Assembly (NCBI RefSeq): GCF_001595965.1
Contig: NZ_LOJI01000040.1
Location: 124,278 to 188,277, forward strand
Direction of reading: 5' to 3'
DNA from: Polynucleobacter yangtzensis
GTDB taxonomy: Bacteria; Pseudomonadota; Gammaproteobacteria; Burkholderiales; Burkholderiaceae
DNA length: 64,000 nt
The notes under the pieces are model-generated. The model searched no databases, was not told the DNA's origin, and worked only from the letters and a program-made list of their open reading frames with translations. Below are positions 51,990 to 61,332 of this stretch, in pieces (position 1 is the stretch's first letter; every line of letters starts with the position of its first letter). Position numbers and translations under genes: made by a program.

Positions 51990-52364
51990 TTAGTGAGCCA
52001 AATCCAAGCTCTCTACTACAGCAGTCAGAGCGGCTACTGATGCAAATACCTTTGCACTCACTCCTTTTAAATCCATATCCTCCCAATTAAATTCCAGGGA
52101 GAAGTGGGCAGACTCCACAATCAACTCGTAACTGGCAGAAGGCTTCGCTCCAACCTCTTTTGGCTCCTCACTGACTGGTACCCTCAAAGATTCTATAGCA
52201 GCAATTAAAGTACTGACCTCATTGCCGGACAACTCCCTTGTTCGAAGTACATCGTCTGTTCGTTTAATCGAAATCTTAGAGACCTCATCAATCGTTACTT
52301 CATATTGATTTAGACCAAGATCCATCCATACAGTAAGCTCTAACGCTATAGGATATGTTTTCAT
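51990..52364 (-). CDS. Hypothetical protein
   Basis: A 124-residue soluble acidic protein, not recognised. It alternates strands and helices (VWMDLGLNQYEVTIDEVSKISI, then HFSLEFNWEDMDLKG and SVAALTAVVESLDLAH). It overlaps the upstream zinc-finger-like gene's stop by one base, so both belong to one transcript. Confidence 0.6.
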   Translation of the reverse strand: MKTYPIALELTVWMDLGLNQYEVTIDEVSKISIKRTDDVLRTRELSGNEVSTLIAAIESLRVPVSEEPKEVGAKPSASYELIVESAHFSLEFNWEDMDLKGVSAKVFASVAALTAVVESLDLAH

Positions 52365-52594
52365 TAATCCACCTCATCAATGTGTGGTTCATCAAAATGT
52401 TTTTGGGTAGGCTTGAGGCTTGCCTCTAGTTGGGTCCATCTACCTTGATGTATTAGATAGGCACAATCTTTAGCATGATTCTCGAGCAAGCCGAAAATAA
52501 CCGTAGTGGGGATCTTGCAATGCAGGCACCGATAGGCATGCTGATGCTCTGCAATTTTTTCCTGTGGGTAATCGATATAAAACGGTCTCATCAC
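52364..52594 (-). CDS. Small zinc-finger-like hypothetical protein
   Basis: A 76-residue protein with a possible C2HC zinc site: RCLHCKIPT, then LLENHAKDCAYL (about 22-47). The N-terminus is MMRPFYIDYPQEK. No known family recognised. It is coupled to the following hypothetical gene by a one-base overlap. Confidence 0.55.
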   Translation of the reverse strand: MMRPFYIDYPQEKIAEHQHAYRCLHCKIPTTVIFGLLENHAKDCAYLIHQGRWTQLEASLKPTQKHFDEPHIDEVD

Positions 52595-52676
52595 AACCCT
52601 CTCTGTCTAGAGCAAGCCATGAAACTGATCTTACACCTGCATGTATCAAATTACGACTACATTTGAGGGGATTTAC

Positions 52677-53906
52677 CTAGCCCTCTAATTCACCTTCCCA
52701 TTTAGATATGACGGCTGTAGCCAAACCATTGCCCAAAACATTGGTTGCAGAACGTGCCATATCTAAGAAATGATCAACCCCAAGGATCAATAACACTCCA
52801 GCTTCAGGCAAGTTAAATTGCGATAAGGTTGCCGCAATAACCACCAAAGAGGCGCGAGGCACACCCGCAATACCTTTAGATGTAATCATTAATACAAGCA
52901 GCATTAAGAGCTGTTGACTTAACTCCATTTCAATACCGTAGACCTGTGCAATAAAGACTGCAGCAAAAGTGCAGTACATCATTGAGCCATCTAGATTAAA
53001 TGAATAACCCACGGGCAAGACAAATGAGGCAATTTTGTTTTTACAACCAAAGCGCTCTACCCTCTCTAACGTCATGGGATAAGCAGCTTCAGAGCTGGCC
53101 GTTGTAAACGCCAATAATGCTGGCTCACGCAACATCTTTACTAAGTGCAAAGTGCGTTTTTTAAGAACGAGAGAACTGATGAGAATAATCACTATCCAGA
53201 GCGTAAAGATGGATGCATAAAAGCTCAACATGAACTTGCCGTAGGTCATTAATATGCCTACGCCATTCTCCGCAATTACTGATGAGACGGCCGAGAATAC
53301 CGCTATTGGAGCAAGCTTCATCACTGCCGTTGTAATCTTGAGCATGATGTGGGAGAGCATATCGAGGTTGCGAATGAATTCATCTGCTCGCGCACCCATA
53401 CCAGCTGCACCCACACCAAAGAAGACGGCAAACACAACAATTTGCAAGATCTCATTTTTTGCCATTGCATCAAAGATGCTGACAGGAAAAATATGTCTCA
53501 CAAATTCAGGAAGATTAAGACTGCTCTTATTCAATCCAGTACTAGCAGCAATCTCCGGCAGAGTTAACTCCACCCCAACACCTGGTTGCAGGATATTCAC
53601 CATCACCAAGCCGAGCAATAGGGATACCAAAGACATAGATATAAACCATGCAAAGGTTTTTAATCCCGCTCGACCGATTGTTGAGGCATCACCCATCTTG
53701 GCAATACCAACAACTAGCGTTGCAAACACCAATGGCGCAATGATCATTTTGATCAAGCGCAAGAATACGTCCGTCAAGATGGAGATATAGGTTACATACT
53801 AGACGGGAAAAGTTGTTCCGGCACCATACAGATTTACCAAATAACCTGCCAACACACCCAAGACCATCGCCCCTAAAATGAAGTTGGTTAGCTTTTTGGA
53901 ATTCAT
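52677..53906 (-). pseudogene. DctA/GltP-family dicarboxylate or amino-acid:cation symporter with in-frame amber stop
   Basis: The frame starting at ATG 53906 encodes the DAACS N-terminus (NSKKLTNFILGAMVLGVLAG...). It meets TAG at codon 36 (53801-53799), then continues in the same frame to 52677 with a complete transporter: RLIKMIIAPLVFATLVVGIAKMG, YSFNLDGSMMYCTFAA, the membrane TSKGIAGVPRASLVV hairpin and DHFLDMARSATNVLGN. Only one base separates it from an intact gene of about 409 residues. It could be a true nonsense mutation or an assembly error; a TTG start at 53777 would lose the first membrane segment. Confidence 0.78.
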
Positions 53907-54040
53907 GAGTGGCCTATATAAATGGGATGTATAGGGAGATTCTACTCAGTTCCGCGCCCACCCTAGTGAAAGTGCCGATAGGTTTTATCTAGGCTTTAGT
54001 TAGACTGAGCTATTCACCTACCTAAGTAAATAGAGGCAAT

Positions 54041-54682
54041 ATGATTTGGTTGGGCCTAGCAGTAGCCATTTTTCTGGGAGCCTTGATTACAAGTCCGACC
54101 CGCATATTTTTAAAGGCGCCCCTTAATTGGTTGGCTCCAGCCACCATTCTCTTTTTGGTAATTGCCTGGAATATCTCACCAAGCCTTCCAGGCCAACCTG
54201 CTGGAAAGTTTTATGGTTTGATCTTCCACTTTTATGGCGCCTCACTGCTAACAGCAATGTTTGGACCGGCAATCGCCCTTGCCATTTTATTTCCAGTGGC
54301 ATTTCTAGGAATCTATGCAATCCAAGGAAACTATGAAGCCGCTTCGCAACATTATTTAATGGTGTGCGTGCTGCCTACAATGTTTGCTTACCTATCCATT
54401 CAAGTTATTCAACGATTTATACCAAAGCATTTATTTGTTCTAATTCTTGGCAATGGTTATGTAGCTGCTTTTATGAGCGTGATTCTATCGGGAACCCTCC
54501 TGCTTGTTATCAGGCTGGTAATGGGTGAAGCAAATCAGCTAGATTTCGAAGGATGGTTCTTGGGTCTTATTATTATTGCGTTCATGGAAGGTTCTTTGTC
54601 CGGAATGCTCTTGGCCATACTGCTTATTTTCAGACCACACTGGGTGTCAACCTACAACGAAGAAGCCTATATGAGTCGATAA
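54041..54682 (+). CDS. ECF-type ABC transporter permease/CbiM-like membrane protein
   Basis: A 213-residue protein with about six membrane segments. The C-terminal block FMEGSLSGMLLAILLIFRPHWVSTYNEEAY resembles the CbiM-like energy-coupling-factor permeases of betaproteobacteria. The family contains metal-uptake subunits, but no ATPase or binding gene lies beside it and no B12 or nickel genes are near, so the substrate is open. Confidence 0.65.
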   Translation: MIWLGLAVAIFLGALITSPTRIFLKAPLNWLAPATILFLVIAWNISPSLPGQPAGKFYGLIFHFYGASLLTAMFGPAIALAILFPVAFLGIYAIQGNYEAASQHYLMVCVLPTMFAYLSIQVIQRFIPKHLFVLILGNGYVAAFMSVILSGTLLLVIRLVMGEANQLDFEGWFLGLIIIAFMEGSLSGMLLAILLIFRPHWVSTYNEEAYMSR

Positions 54683-54715
54683 TGATCGATTCAAATTCAT
54701 TAAGAGAAAATTGAT

Positions 54716-55381
54716 ATGCTCCCTTGCATTGAACTAGAAACTAGCCCGAACCCAACCGCTGCAGTTATTTGGCTCCACGGCCTCGGCGCCGATGGCAATG
54801 ACTTCGTACCAATCATTCCAGAATTAAAACTCACCGGTTGCCCCGGAATTCGCTTTATATTTCCTAGTGCGCCCAGCATGCCCGTCACTGTGAATGGCGG
54901 CTATGTAATGCCTGCCTGGTATGACATCATCGGCCGAAACCTCATGGATCAAGAAGATGCGGCCGGCATACAGAAGTCAGCAACTGCAATAGTTGAGCTT
55001 ATTGAAAAAGAGGCTAGTCGCGGAATTGCATACGAAAAAATCGTCCTAGCAGGCTTTTCACAAGGCTGCGCATTGGCATTACATATTGGCCTGCGTTTTC
55101 CACACAAGCTGGCAGGCATTATTGCCTTATCGGGATACCTACCTCTCGCAATGAGTGCCAATATAGAAAAACATTCTGCAAATTCCACTACCCCCATCTT
55201 TATGGCGCATGGAACTTATGATCCAGTAGTTACTCTGGATCGAGCGCAAGCATCATATGCTCTGCTTGAATCCATGGGTTATCAAGTAGATTGGAATGAA
55301 TATCCGATGGAGCACTCAGTGAATCACGAAGAGCTGATGGATATCTCACGCTTTTTACAGCAAGTACTGAAAACTACATAA
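54716..55381 (+). CDS. Carboxylesterase/phospholipase-family alpha/beta hydrolase
   Basis: A 221-residue serine hydrolase. The nucleophile Ser lies in LAGFSQGCALAL (about 115), Asp in AHGTYDPVV (about 168), and His in MEHSVNHEE (about 200), with an oxyanion-loop HGLGADGNDFVP at residues 22-33. The closest type is acyl-protein thioesterase/carboxylesterase (EstB/YpfH). It follows the membrane protein gene by 33 bp, with the TauE/SafE gene convergent, overlapping eight bases. Confidence 0.87.
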   Translation: MLPCIELETSPNPTAAVIWLHGLGADGNDFVPIIPELKLTGCPGIRFIFPSAPSMPVTVNGGYVMPAWYDIIGRNLMDQEDAAGIQKSATAIVELIEKEASRGIAYEKIVLAGFSQGCALALHIGLRFPHKLAGIIALSGYLPLAMSANIEKHSANSTTPIFMAHGTYDPVVTLDRAQASYALLESMGYQVDWNEYPMEHSVNHEELMDISRFLQQVLKTT

Positions 55382-56159
55382 GCCCATCAGAAATTAATTT
55401 GATGCTAGCGACTAGCAAAAAGAATCTCACTGTACGGTAATACCATTTCATAGAGATTCTTTTGGCTAAGTAAAAGCCAAAGTAGACGCCAATAGGCACA
55501 CAGGGCAATAAGATGATTGAGGTTGCTAGCTGTTGGTAATTGAGAAGATCTAAATAGGCATATGGTCCAAGCTTGCCAAAATTAATGACCGTAAAGAAGA
55601 TCCCCAAGGTCGAGGTGTAGGCCATCGGCAAAAGATTCTCTCGAAGCATATAAACGGTAATTGGCGGACCGCCAATATGCGCTACAAAAGAAGTGAACCC
55701 CGAGGTCATGCCCATGGCGCGCCCAAGCCATGGATAAGACTTGGTATCTTTCAACTCCATACGCGACATAGCGAGATTCTGAATCAAAAACAGAAGAGTA
55801 AAAATACCAATGGATAGCGTTAATACTTTTGGAGTAATAGCGGTAAAGAAAATCATCCCCAGGAGAAGACCCACAATTGCTGGTGGCGTGATAATTTTCA
55901 GAATACGCCAGTTAGCATTGCGAATAAATCTACGCATCCCTACTAAATCAATTGCAATTAAAAGTGGCAGCAAAATTGCTAGGGCTTCGTTAATACTGGA
56001 TTGGCTTGCCATCAATGGTAGCGACAGAATACCAAGACCCGCACCAAAGCCGCTTTTTGACACCCCGACGATGATCACACTAATCACTGCACACACAAAA
56101 AATATGAATGAGTGCGCATGAAAAGACTGAACTAATGAAGAGGCAATCGAATCAAACAT
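55374..56159 (-). CDS. Sulfite exporter TauE/SafE family permease
   Basis: A 261-residue, roughly eight-segment permease of TauE/SafE type: VGVSKSGFGAGLGILSLPL near the start and GFTSFVAHIGGPPITVYML in the middle. The family exports sulfite or organosulfonates. I chose the ATG at 56159, giving MFDSIASSLVQ; the longer frame to 56207 runs through the terminator of the next gene. Confidence 0.87.
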   Translation of the reverse strand: MFDSIASSLVQSFHAHSFIFFVCAVISVIIVGVSKSGFGAGLGILSLPLMASQSSINEALAILLPLLIAIDLVGMRRFIRNANWRILKIITPPAIVGLLLGMIFFTAITPKVLTLSIGIFTLLFLIQNLAMSRMELKDTKSYPWLGRAMGMTSGFTSFVAHIGGPPITVYMLRENLLPMAYTSTLGIFFTVINFGKLGPYAYLDLLNYQQLATSIILLPCVPIGVYFGFYLAKRISMKWYYRTVRFFLLVASIKLISDGLM

Positions 56160-56196
56160 GGCATGATAGTAACAAACGTAGAGTCGCCAAAAAGAA

Positions 56197-56221
56197 ATAG
56201 GGCCCACTAGGAGCCCTATTA
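56197..56221 (-). terminator. Intrinsic terminator
   Basis: On the minus strand AATAGGGC...GCCCTATT followed by TCTTTTT, 17 bp after the TRAP binding-protein gene's stop at 56238. Confidence 0.8.
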
Positions 56222-56237
56222 CTAAATGCTGTTCTGG

Positions 56238-57320
56238 TTAAAGTTTCTTGTTAAAACTGTATTGTGAAAACGCTTGCTCAGCCACATTAAACCACTGGGC
56301 TTCCATATTCCTAAAGGCGCGGTAGTCCTCAAAAATCTTTTTAAATTGTGGATTCTTGGCAGATTCTTCCGCGTAGGTTTCTTGACTAGCTTTAAAGCAT
56401 GCGTCCAGGATCGTAGTGTTGAACTTACGCAGTACCGCACCATTTTGTAAAAGGCGCTGTAATGCTGGTGGGTTGAGCGCATCATACTTGGCACACATGT
56501 CTGTATGCGCTTCAAAACAGGCCGCTTCCCATGCCGCTTGGTAAGAAGGCGGCAATGAATCCCACTGCTTCTTATTAACCAAGAAAGATAATCCTGCGGC
56601 GCCTTCCCAAAACGCAGGGTAATAATAATTTTTAGCTACTTTAGCCAGGCCTAACTTCTCATCATCGTATGGGCCAACAAATTCTGCAGCATCAATCGTG
56701 CCTTTTTCTAAGGCTGAATAGATCTCACCAGCAGGTAGCTGCTGTGGAACAACACCTAGCTTTGCAAGCACTTGCCCTGCAAAGCCTGCGATACGGAATT
56801 TCAGACCCTTTAAATCCTCTGGAGATTTAATCTCTTTGCGAAACCAGCCACCCATTTGCGTGCCAGTCTGTCCACCTAGGAAATTGACGATGTTGTAACT
56901 CGCATAGAGCTCACGCATTAACTTCATACCATTGCCATGGAGCATCCAAGCAGCTTGCTGTCTGGCTGTCATACCAAATGGAGCGGCAGTATCAAAGATG
57001 AAAGCACTGTTTTTACCTAAGTAGTAATAACTCGCAGTATGTCCACACTCTACTGTGCCATTTTGAACTGCGTCTAAAACTTGCAGAGCTGGAACCACCT
57101 CTCCTGCTGCAAATACCTTGACATTGAATTTTCCATCAGTTGCTTTACGTAATGCACTTGCAAAGACTTCTGGCGTACCAAACAAGGTATCCAATGATTT
57201 AGGAAAGCTGGATACCAAGCGCCAATTCAAAGTTGGTAAGTTTTGCGCAAGTGCCGGTGTAGCTAGAGCTGCAGCACCAGCGCCAATAGTGGCTTTCTTT
57301 AAAAATGAACGTCTTTGCAT
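56238..57320 (-). CDS. TRAP-type substrate-binding protein (DctP family), orphan
   Basis: A 360-residue exported protein. MQRRSFLKKATIGAGAA is a twin-arginine signal, cleaved near ALAQN. The binding-protein body has RLVSSFPKSLDTLFG and LKGLKFRIAGFAGQVLAKLGVVPQQLPAGEIYSALEKGTIDAAEFVGPYDD, the DctP ligand block with the conserved Arg that binds the carboxylate (RIAGF). No DctQ or DctM gene lies beside it, so it needs a pump encoded elsewhere. A terminator follows. Confidence 0.9.
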   Translation of the reverse strand: MQRRSFLKKATIGAGAAALATPALAQNLPTLNWRLVSSFPKSLDTLFGTPEVFASALRKATDGKFNVKVFAAGEVVPALQVLDAVQNGTVECGHTASYYYLGKNSAFIFDTAAPFGMTARQQAAWMLHGNGMKLMRELYASYNIVNFLGGQTGTQMGGWFRKEIKSPEDLKGLKFRIAGFAGQVLAKLGVVPQQLPAGEIYSALEKGTIDAAEFVGPYDDEKLGLAKVAKNYYYPAFWEGAAGLSFLVNKKQWDSLPPSYQAAWEAACFEAHTDMCAKYDALNPPALQRLLQNGAVLRKFNTTILDACFKASQETYAEESAKNPQFKKIFEDYRAFRNMEAQWFNVAEQAFSQYSFNKKL

Positions 57321-57392
57321 TGCTAGCTCCCCCTTAAAAAAATCATGAGTTTGTTTATAGATTTTATTTGGTAACCGTCTTCAGCTCTTAAA

Positions 57393-58739
57393 TTATTTTC
57401 CACCAACTGTCATCGAGCCTAACAAGATCGATCCCGTTTCTTTGGTCCCGCGGATCAACGTATCACTGCCAATGAGCTGAATATCCATCAACATATCACG
57501 CAAATTACCGGCAATGGTGACCTCTTCAACAGGATATTGGATCTCGCCATTCTCAACCCAATAACCAAATGCACCTCTCGAATAATCGCCCGTCACATAA
57601 TTAACGCCCTGACCCATTAACTCTGTAACCAATAGCCCCGTACCCATCTCTTTTAGTAAGGCTGGTAAACCACCCTTAGGTGTTCTTTTACTCTGTAAGG
57701 TAAGATGGTGTGAGCCACCTGCATTGCCGGTAGTCTTCATGCCCAATTTACGAGCTGAATAGGTTGATAAAAAATAGCCCTCTAGTATCCCCTTGTCTAC
57801 CACTGTGCGAGCGGTAGTTTTTACGCCCTCTTCATCAAATGGTGCGCTACCAGTCATTGACTTTAAGTGTGGGTCTTCATACAAACTGACATGCTTTGGT
57901 AAAACTTGTTTACCTAGGCTATCTAGTAAAAAGCTAGAGCGGCGATATAAAGCACCTCCAGAAACCGCTTGCACCAAGCCACCCAATAAGCCTGCAGCCA
58001 AAGGGGCTTCAAAGATCACGGGGCAACGTCGAGTACTCAATGATCTTGCCTTGAGACGAGATAAGGCTCGCTGAGCCGCATATCGCCCAATCGCAGCAGG
58101 ATCAGCCAACTCCCCGGGAATACGTGAACTGGAATACCAATCATCGCGCTGCATATGCGCTTTCTTACCGCCTGAACTTGCAATCGGAGCACAAGAAATA
58201 TAGTGGCGAGAAAATGGATAACCACCCATAAAGCCGAGAGATGTCCCCATCATGAAATGAGCATGATGTGCTGATACAGATGCGCCATCACTATTTTGAA
58301 TTTGTTTGCTCACGGCAAATGCCGCACCTTCGGCACTGCGCGCGATTTCTACAGCAGCAGCTGCATCGATATTCCACGGATGAAACAAATCTAAATCCAG
58401 TGGATGCTTTTCTAGTAGGTCAGCCTCTGCTGGACCAGCACACACATCTTCTGCAGTATGTTGAGCAATATGAAACGCAGCGTCTACCGTTGCCTTGAGA
58501 GACTCTTTAGAAAAGTCACTAGTACTAGCATTACCACGATGATGGCCCAAAAATAATGTAACGCCTACTTGCTTGTCTAGGCTTTGCTCAATAGTCTCAA
58601 CTTCACCCTTGCGAACGGTTACGGATAGGCCTTGCCCTTCCGAGACCTCAGCTACGGCATCAGAGGCACCCCTTCTTTTGGCCTCTTTGAGCATGAAATC
58701 GATGATTTCTTGAAACTGATTCGATGTGTATGTAAACAT
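57393..58739 (-). CDS. pmbA: PmbA/TldE-family metalloprotease subunit
   Basis: A 448-residue PmbA. Family marks are RRGASDAVAEVSEGQGLSVTVRKGEVE at the N-terminus, the central VIFEAPLAAGLLGGLVQAVSG, FDEEGVKTTARTVVDKGILEGYFL, and near the end YSRGAFGYWVENGEIQYPVEEVTIAGNLRDML. It pairs with TldD, not in this window, in processing peptides such as microcins. It is divergent from mogA with a 26-bp gap. Confidence 0.92.
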   Translation of the reverse strand: MFTYTSNQFQEIIDFMLKEAKRRGASDAVAEVSEGQGLSVTVRKGEVETIEQSLDKQVGVTLFLGHHRGNASTSDFSKESLKATVDAAFHIAQHTAEDVCAGPAEADLLEKHPLDLDLFHPWNIDAAAAVEIARSAEGAAFAVSKQIQNSDGASVSAHHAHFMMGTSLGFMGGYPFSRHYISCAPIASSGGKKAHMQRDDWYSSSRIPGELADPAAIGRYAAQRALSRLKARSLSTRRCPVIFEAPLAAGLLGGLVQAVSGGALYRRSSFLLDSLGKQVLPKHVSLYEDPHLKSMTGSAPFDEEGVKTTARTVVDKGILEGYFLSTYSARKLGMKTTGNAGGSHHLTLQSKRTPKGGLPALLKEMGTGLLVTELMGQGVNYVTGDYSRGAFGYWVENGEIQYPVEEVTIAGNLRDMLMDIQLIGSDTLIRGTKETGSILLGSMTVGGK

Positions 58740-58765
58740 ACCCTAATAATAGCTAGAATAGAAAC

Positions 58766-59389
58766 ATGAAGCATACCGAAGCCCTAAAACGAAATAGCCC
58801 AAATGAGGTCAAAATTGGCCTCATTTCGATCTCGGATCGCGCCAGCAAGGGCGTCTATCAAGATGAAGGCATCCCCGCACTCCAAGCCTGGCTCATGAGA
58901 GCAATCAGTAACCCCTGCGTCTTTCATGAACGCTTGATTGCTGATGAATCCGAAGTCATTACCGAGACCATTGTTGAGCTTGTAGATGAACTAGGCTGCG
59001 ACTTAGTCCTCACCACAGGTGGTACAGGCCCATCAAGAAGAGATGTCACCCCTGAGGCTACCCGCGATGCTGGAACCCGTGAAATGCCCGGTTTTGGCGA
59101 ACAAATGCGTCAAATTAGCCTGAACTTTGTCCCTACCGCAATTCTGTCTCGACAAACCGCTGTTCTTAGGGAGGTCGATGGTCATGCTGCGCTGGTCATT
59201 AACTTGCCTGGACAACCCAAGGCGATTGCCGAAACACTCGAAGGCCTCAAAGATGAAAACGGCAAATCGATCGTTCCCGGCATCTTTGCTGCCGTACCCT
59301 ACTGCATCGATTTAATTGGTGGTCCGTACATCGAAACCGATGAATCAGTGATTAAGGTCTTCAGACCCAAGAGCGCGATTAAAAAGTAA
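58766..59389 (+). CDS. mogA: Molybdopterin adenylyltransferase
   Basis: A 207-residue MogA-type enzyme. KIGLISISDRASKGVYQDEGIPAL opens it, the GGTG nucleotide loop lies in VLTTGGTGPSRRDVTPEAT (about 79-96), and VINLPGQPKAIAETL is the C-terminal family block. It adenylates molybdopterin before molybdate insertion. It is convergent with orn through a shared hairpin terminator. Confidence 0.92.
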   Translation: MKHTEALKRNSPNEVKIGLISISDRASKGVYQDEGIPALQAWLMRAISNPCVFHERLIADESEVITETIVELVDELGCDLVLTTGGTGPSRRDVTPEATRDAGTREMPGFGEQMRQISLNFVPTAILSRQTAVLREVDGHAALVINLPGQPKAIAETLEGLKDENGKSIVPGIFAAVPYCIDLIGGPYIETDESVIKVFRPKSAIKK

Positions 59390-59418
59390 TCCGAACACTA
59401 ATCATCTGTTAGCAAATA

Positions 59419-59443
59419 AAAAGGTCCGCATTGCGGACCTTTT
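59419..59443. terminator. Bidirectional terminator between mogA and orn
   Basis: AAAAGGTCCGC-ATT-GCGGACCTTTT, a perfect 11-pair stem with A and T tracts on both sides, serving the convergent mogA and orn genes. Confidence 0.9.
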
Positions 59444-59464
59444 GCTTGTGCGGTGTTTATTCAA

Positions 59465-60061
59465 TCACTGTGGCAAGGGTACGATAAATTTCTCACGATA
59501 GTATTTGAGCTCCTCGATAGACTCCTCGATATCAGCCAAGGCTGTGTGAGCCTGCTTCTTAGCAAAGCCCTTAACCAACTCGGGATGCCAACGTTTGCAG
59601 AGCTCTTTTAGAGTAGACACGTCGATATTCCGATAATGAAAGTAAGCCTCTAACTTAGGCATGTACTTAGCCATAAAGCGTCTGTCTTGACCAATCGTGT
59701 TGCCGCACATCGGTGCGATACCTGCCTTAATATATTTTTTCAGAAATGCAATACATTCAGCTTCGACGGTAGCCTCATCCAAGGTGGATGCCTTCACTTT
59801 ATCGATCAAGCCTGAACGCCCATGAGTGCCCTTATTCCAAGCATCCATTGCATCTAAGACTGCATCCTCTTGATGCACAACCCAGACGGGGGCTGTAGCA
59901 ATAGTATTCAAATGGGCGTCCGTAACGATGATGGCAATCTCCAAAATCCGCTCGGTTTCGGGGTTTAAACCCGACATCTCCATATCCACCCAAATAAGGT
60001 GCTCATTGGCTGGTGCCGCCTTAACTGCCGGTGCTGCTGTTGTGTTAGTTTGCTCGCTCAT
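59465..60061 (-). CDS. orn: Oligoribonuclease
   Basis: A 198-residue DEDDh 3'-5' exonuclease. Motifs are Exo[15 protein letters not shown] (about 22-35), Exo[16 protein letters not shown] (about 119-132) and Exo[17 protein letters not shown] (about 170-183). It degrades the shortest RNA oligomers to mononucleotides, including pGpG from c-di-GMP turnover. A short Ala/Thr-rich N-terminal extension precedes the core. Confidence 0.95.
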   Translation of the reverse strand: MSEQTNTTAAPAVKAAPANEHLIWVDMEMSGLNPETERILEIAIIVTDAHLNTIATAPVWVVHQEDAVLDAMDAWNKGTHGRSGLIDKVKASTLDEATVEAECIAFLKKYIKAGIAPMCGNTIGQDRRFMAKYMPKLEAYFHYRNIDVSTLKELCKRWHPELVKGFAKKQAHTALADIEESIEELKYYREKFIVPLPQ

Positions 60062-60076
60062 ATCTATAATGATCTC

Positions 60077-61330
60077 ATGACATTCACAATTATTTTTCTA
60101 ATCGCCTTTATTGCTAGTTTTGGTTTACGCCACTGGCTGTCCCAACGTCAAATTCGCTATGTGGCAAAGCATCGCGATGCCGTGCCTGCTGAATTCGCTG
60201 AAAAAGTGACTTTAGCTGAACATCAAAAAGCGGCTGACTACACTATCGCCAAATTACGCCTTGGCATTATAGAAAATGGCGTCAGCGCCATCATTTTAAT
60301 TTGCTTTACCTTATTGGGTGGCTTGCAGATCCTAAACATGGCACTGCTGCAACTTCTGGGTGAAGGCATTCCCCAACAAATGGCGCTGCTTGTTTCAATT
60401 GTGCTTATCTCCGGAGTGCTCGATATTCCATTTTCTTGGTACAAGCAATTTCATTTAGAAGAGCGCTTTGGCTTTAACCGGATGACCAAAAAACTTTTCT
60501 TCTCAGATATGTTTAAAGGGATCTCGGTAGGGAGTGCGATTGGTGTCCCACTACTTTGGGTCATTTTGTCCTTGATGGAAAAAGCAGGAGATTTATGGTG
60601 GTTATGGGCATGGGCAGTGTTAACAGTCTTTAGCTTGCTAATGCAGTGGGTTTTCCCAACCTTTATCGCCCCACTCTTTAATAAATTCCAAGCCCTAGAT
60701 GAAGGCCCATTAAAGACGCAGATTGAAGCGCTTCTCAAACGCTGTGACTTTGCCAGCCAAGGTCTATTTGTTATGGATGGCAGTAAGCGTAGCGCTCATG
60801 GCAATGCATTTTTTGCTGGCATGGGCAAAGCTAAACGCATTGTATTTTTTGACACCCTCATTGAGAAACTCAATCCAGGCGAAGTAGAGGCAGTACTCGC
60901 ACACGAGCTTGGTCATTACAAATGCAACCATATTCGTAAGCGACTCTTGGTTTCCTTTGCGTTGAGCTTCGCCATGTTTGCTCTCTTGGGTTGGATTAGC
61001 ACAAAGGTTTGGTTCTACACAGACTTGGGCGTAATGCCTAACCTCAATGGCTATAACGGTGGACTTGCATTGGCGCTCTTTATGTTGGTATCGCCAGTAT
61101 TTAGCTTCTTCTTCACACCACTCTCTAGCTTGGCATCACGTAAACATGAGTACGAGGCTGACGGCTTTGCTGCTGAAAAATCTTCAGCAAAAGATTTGGT
61201 TACTGCCCTAGTGAAGTTGTACCAAGACAATGCGTCGACTCTCACGCCAGATCCAATCTATACGGCTTTTTATAGCTCTCATCCGCCTGCGCCATTACGC
61301 ATCGCTAACTTACAACGGTTTAGCTCATAA
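60077..61330 (+). CDS. M48-family (Ste24-type) membrane zinc protease
   Basis: A 417-residue Ste24-like protease. There is an N-terminal multi-pass region (about 1-200), the CAAX-type block [16 protein letters not shown] [14 protein letters not shown], the zinc motif HELGH (about 276-280), the third ligand in [11 protein letters not shown], and two later membrane segments. I chose the ATG at 60077 because a longer frame runs through the divergent orn gene. It starts 15 bp from orn's start on the opposite strand. Confidence 0.92.
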   Translation: MTFTIIFLIAFIASFGLRHWLSQRQIRYVAKHRDAVPAEFAEKVTLAEHQKAADYTIAKLRLGIIENGVSAIILICFTLLGGLQILNMALLQLLGEGIPQQMALLVSIVLISGVLDIPFSWYKQFHLEERFGFNRMTKKLFFSDMFKGISVGSAIGVPLLWVILSLMEKAGDLWWLWAWAVLTVFSLLMQWVFPTFIAPLFNKFQALDEGPLKTQIEALLKRCDFASQGLFVMDGSKRSAHGNAFFAGMGKAKRIVFFDTLIEKLNPGEVEAVLAHELGHYKCNHIRKRLLVSFALSFAMFALLGWISTKVWFYTDLGVMPNLNGYNGGLALALFMLVSPVFSFFFTPLSSLASRKHEYEADGFAAEKSSAKDLVTALVKLYQDNASTLTPDPIYTAFYSSHPPAPLRIANLQRFSS

Positions 61331-61332
61331 GG

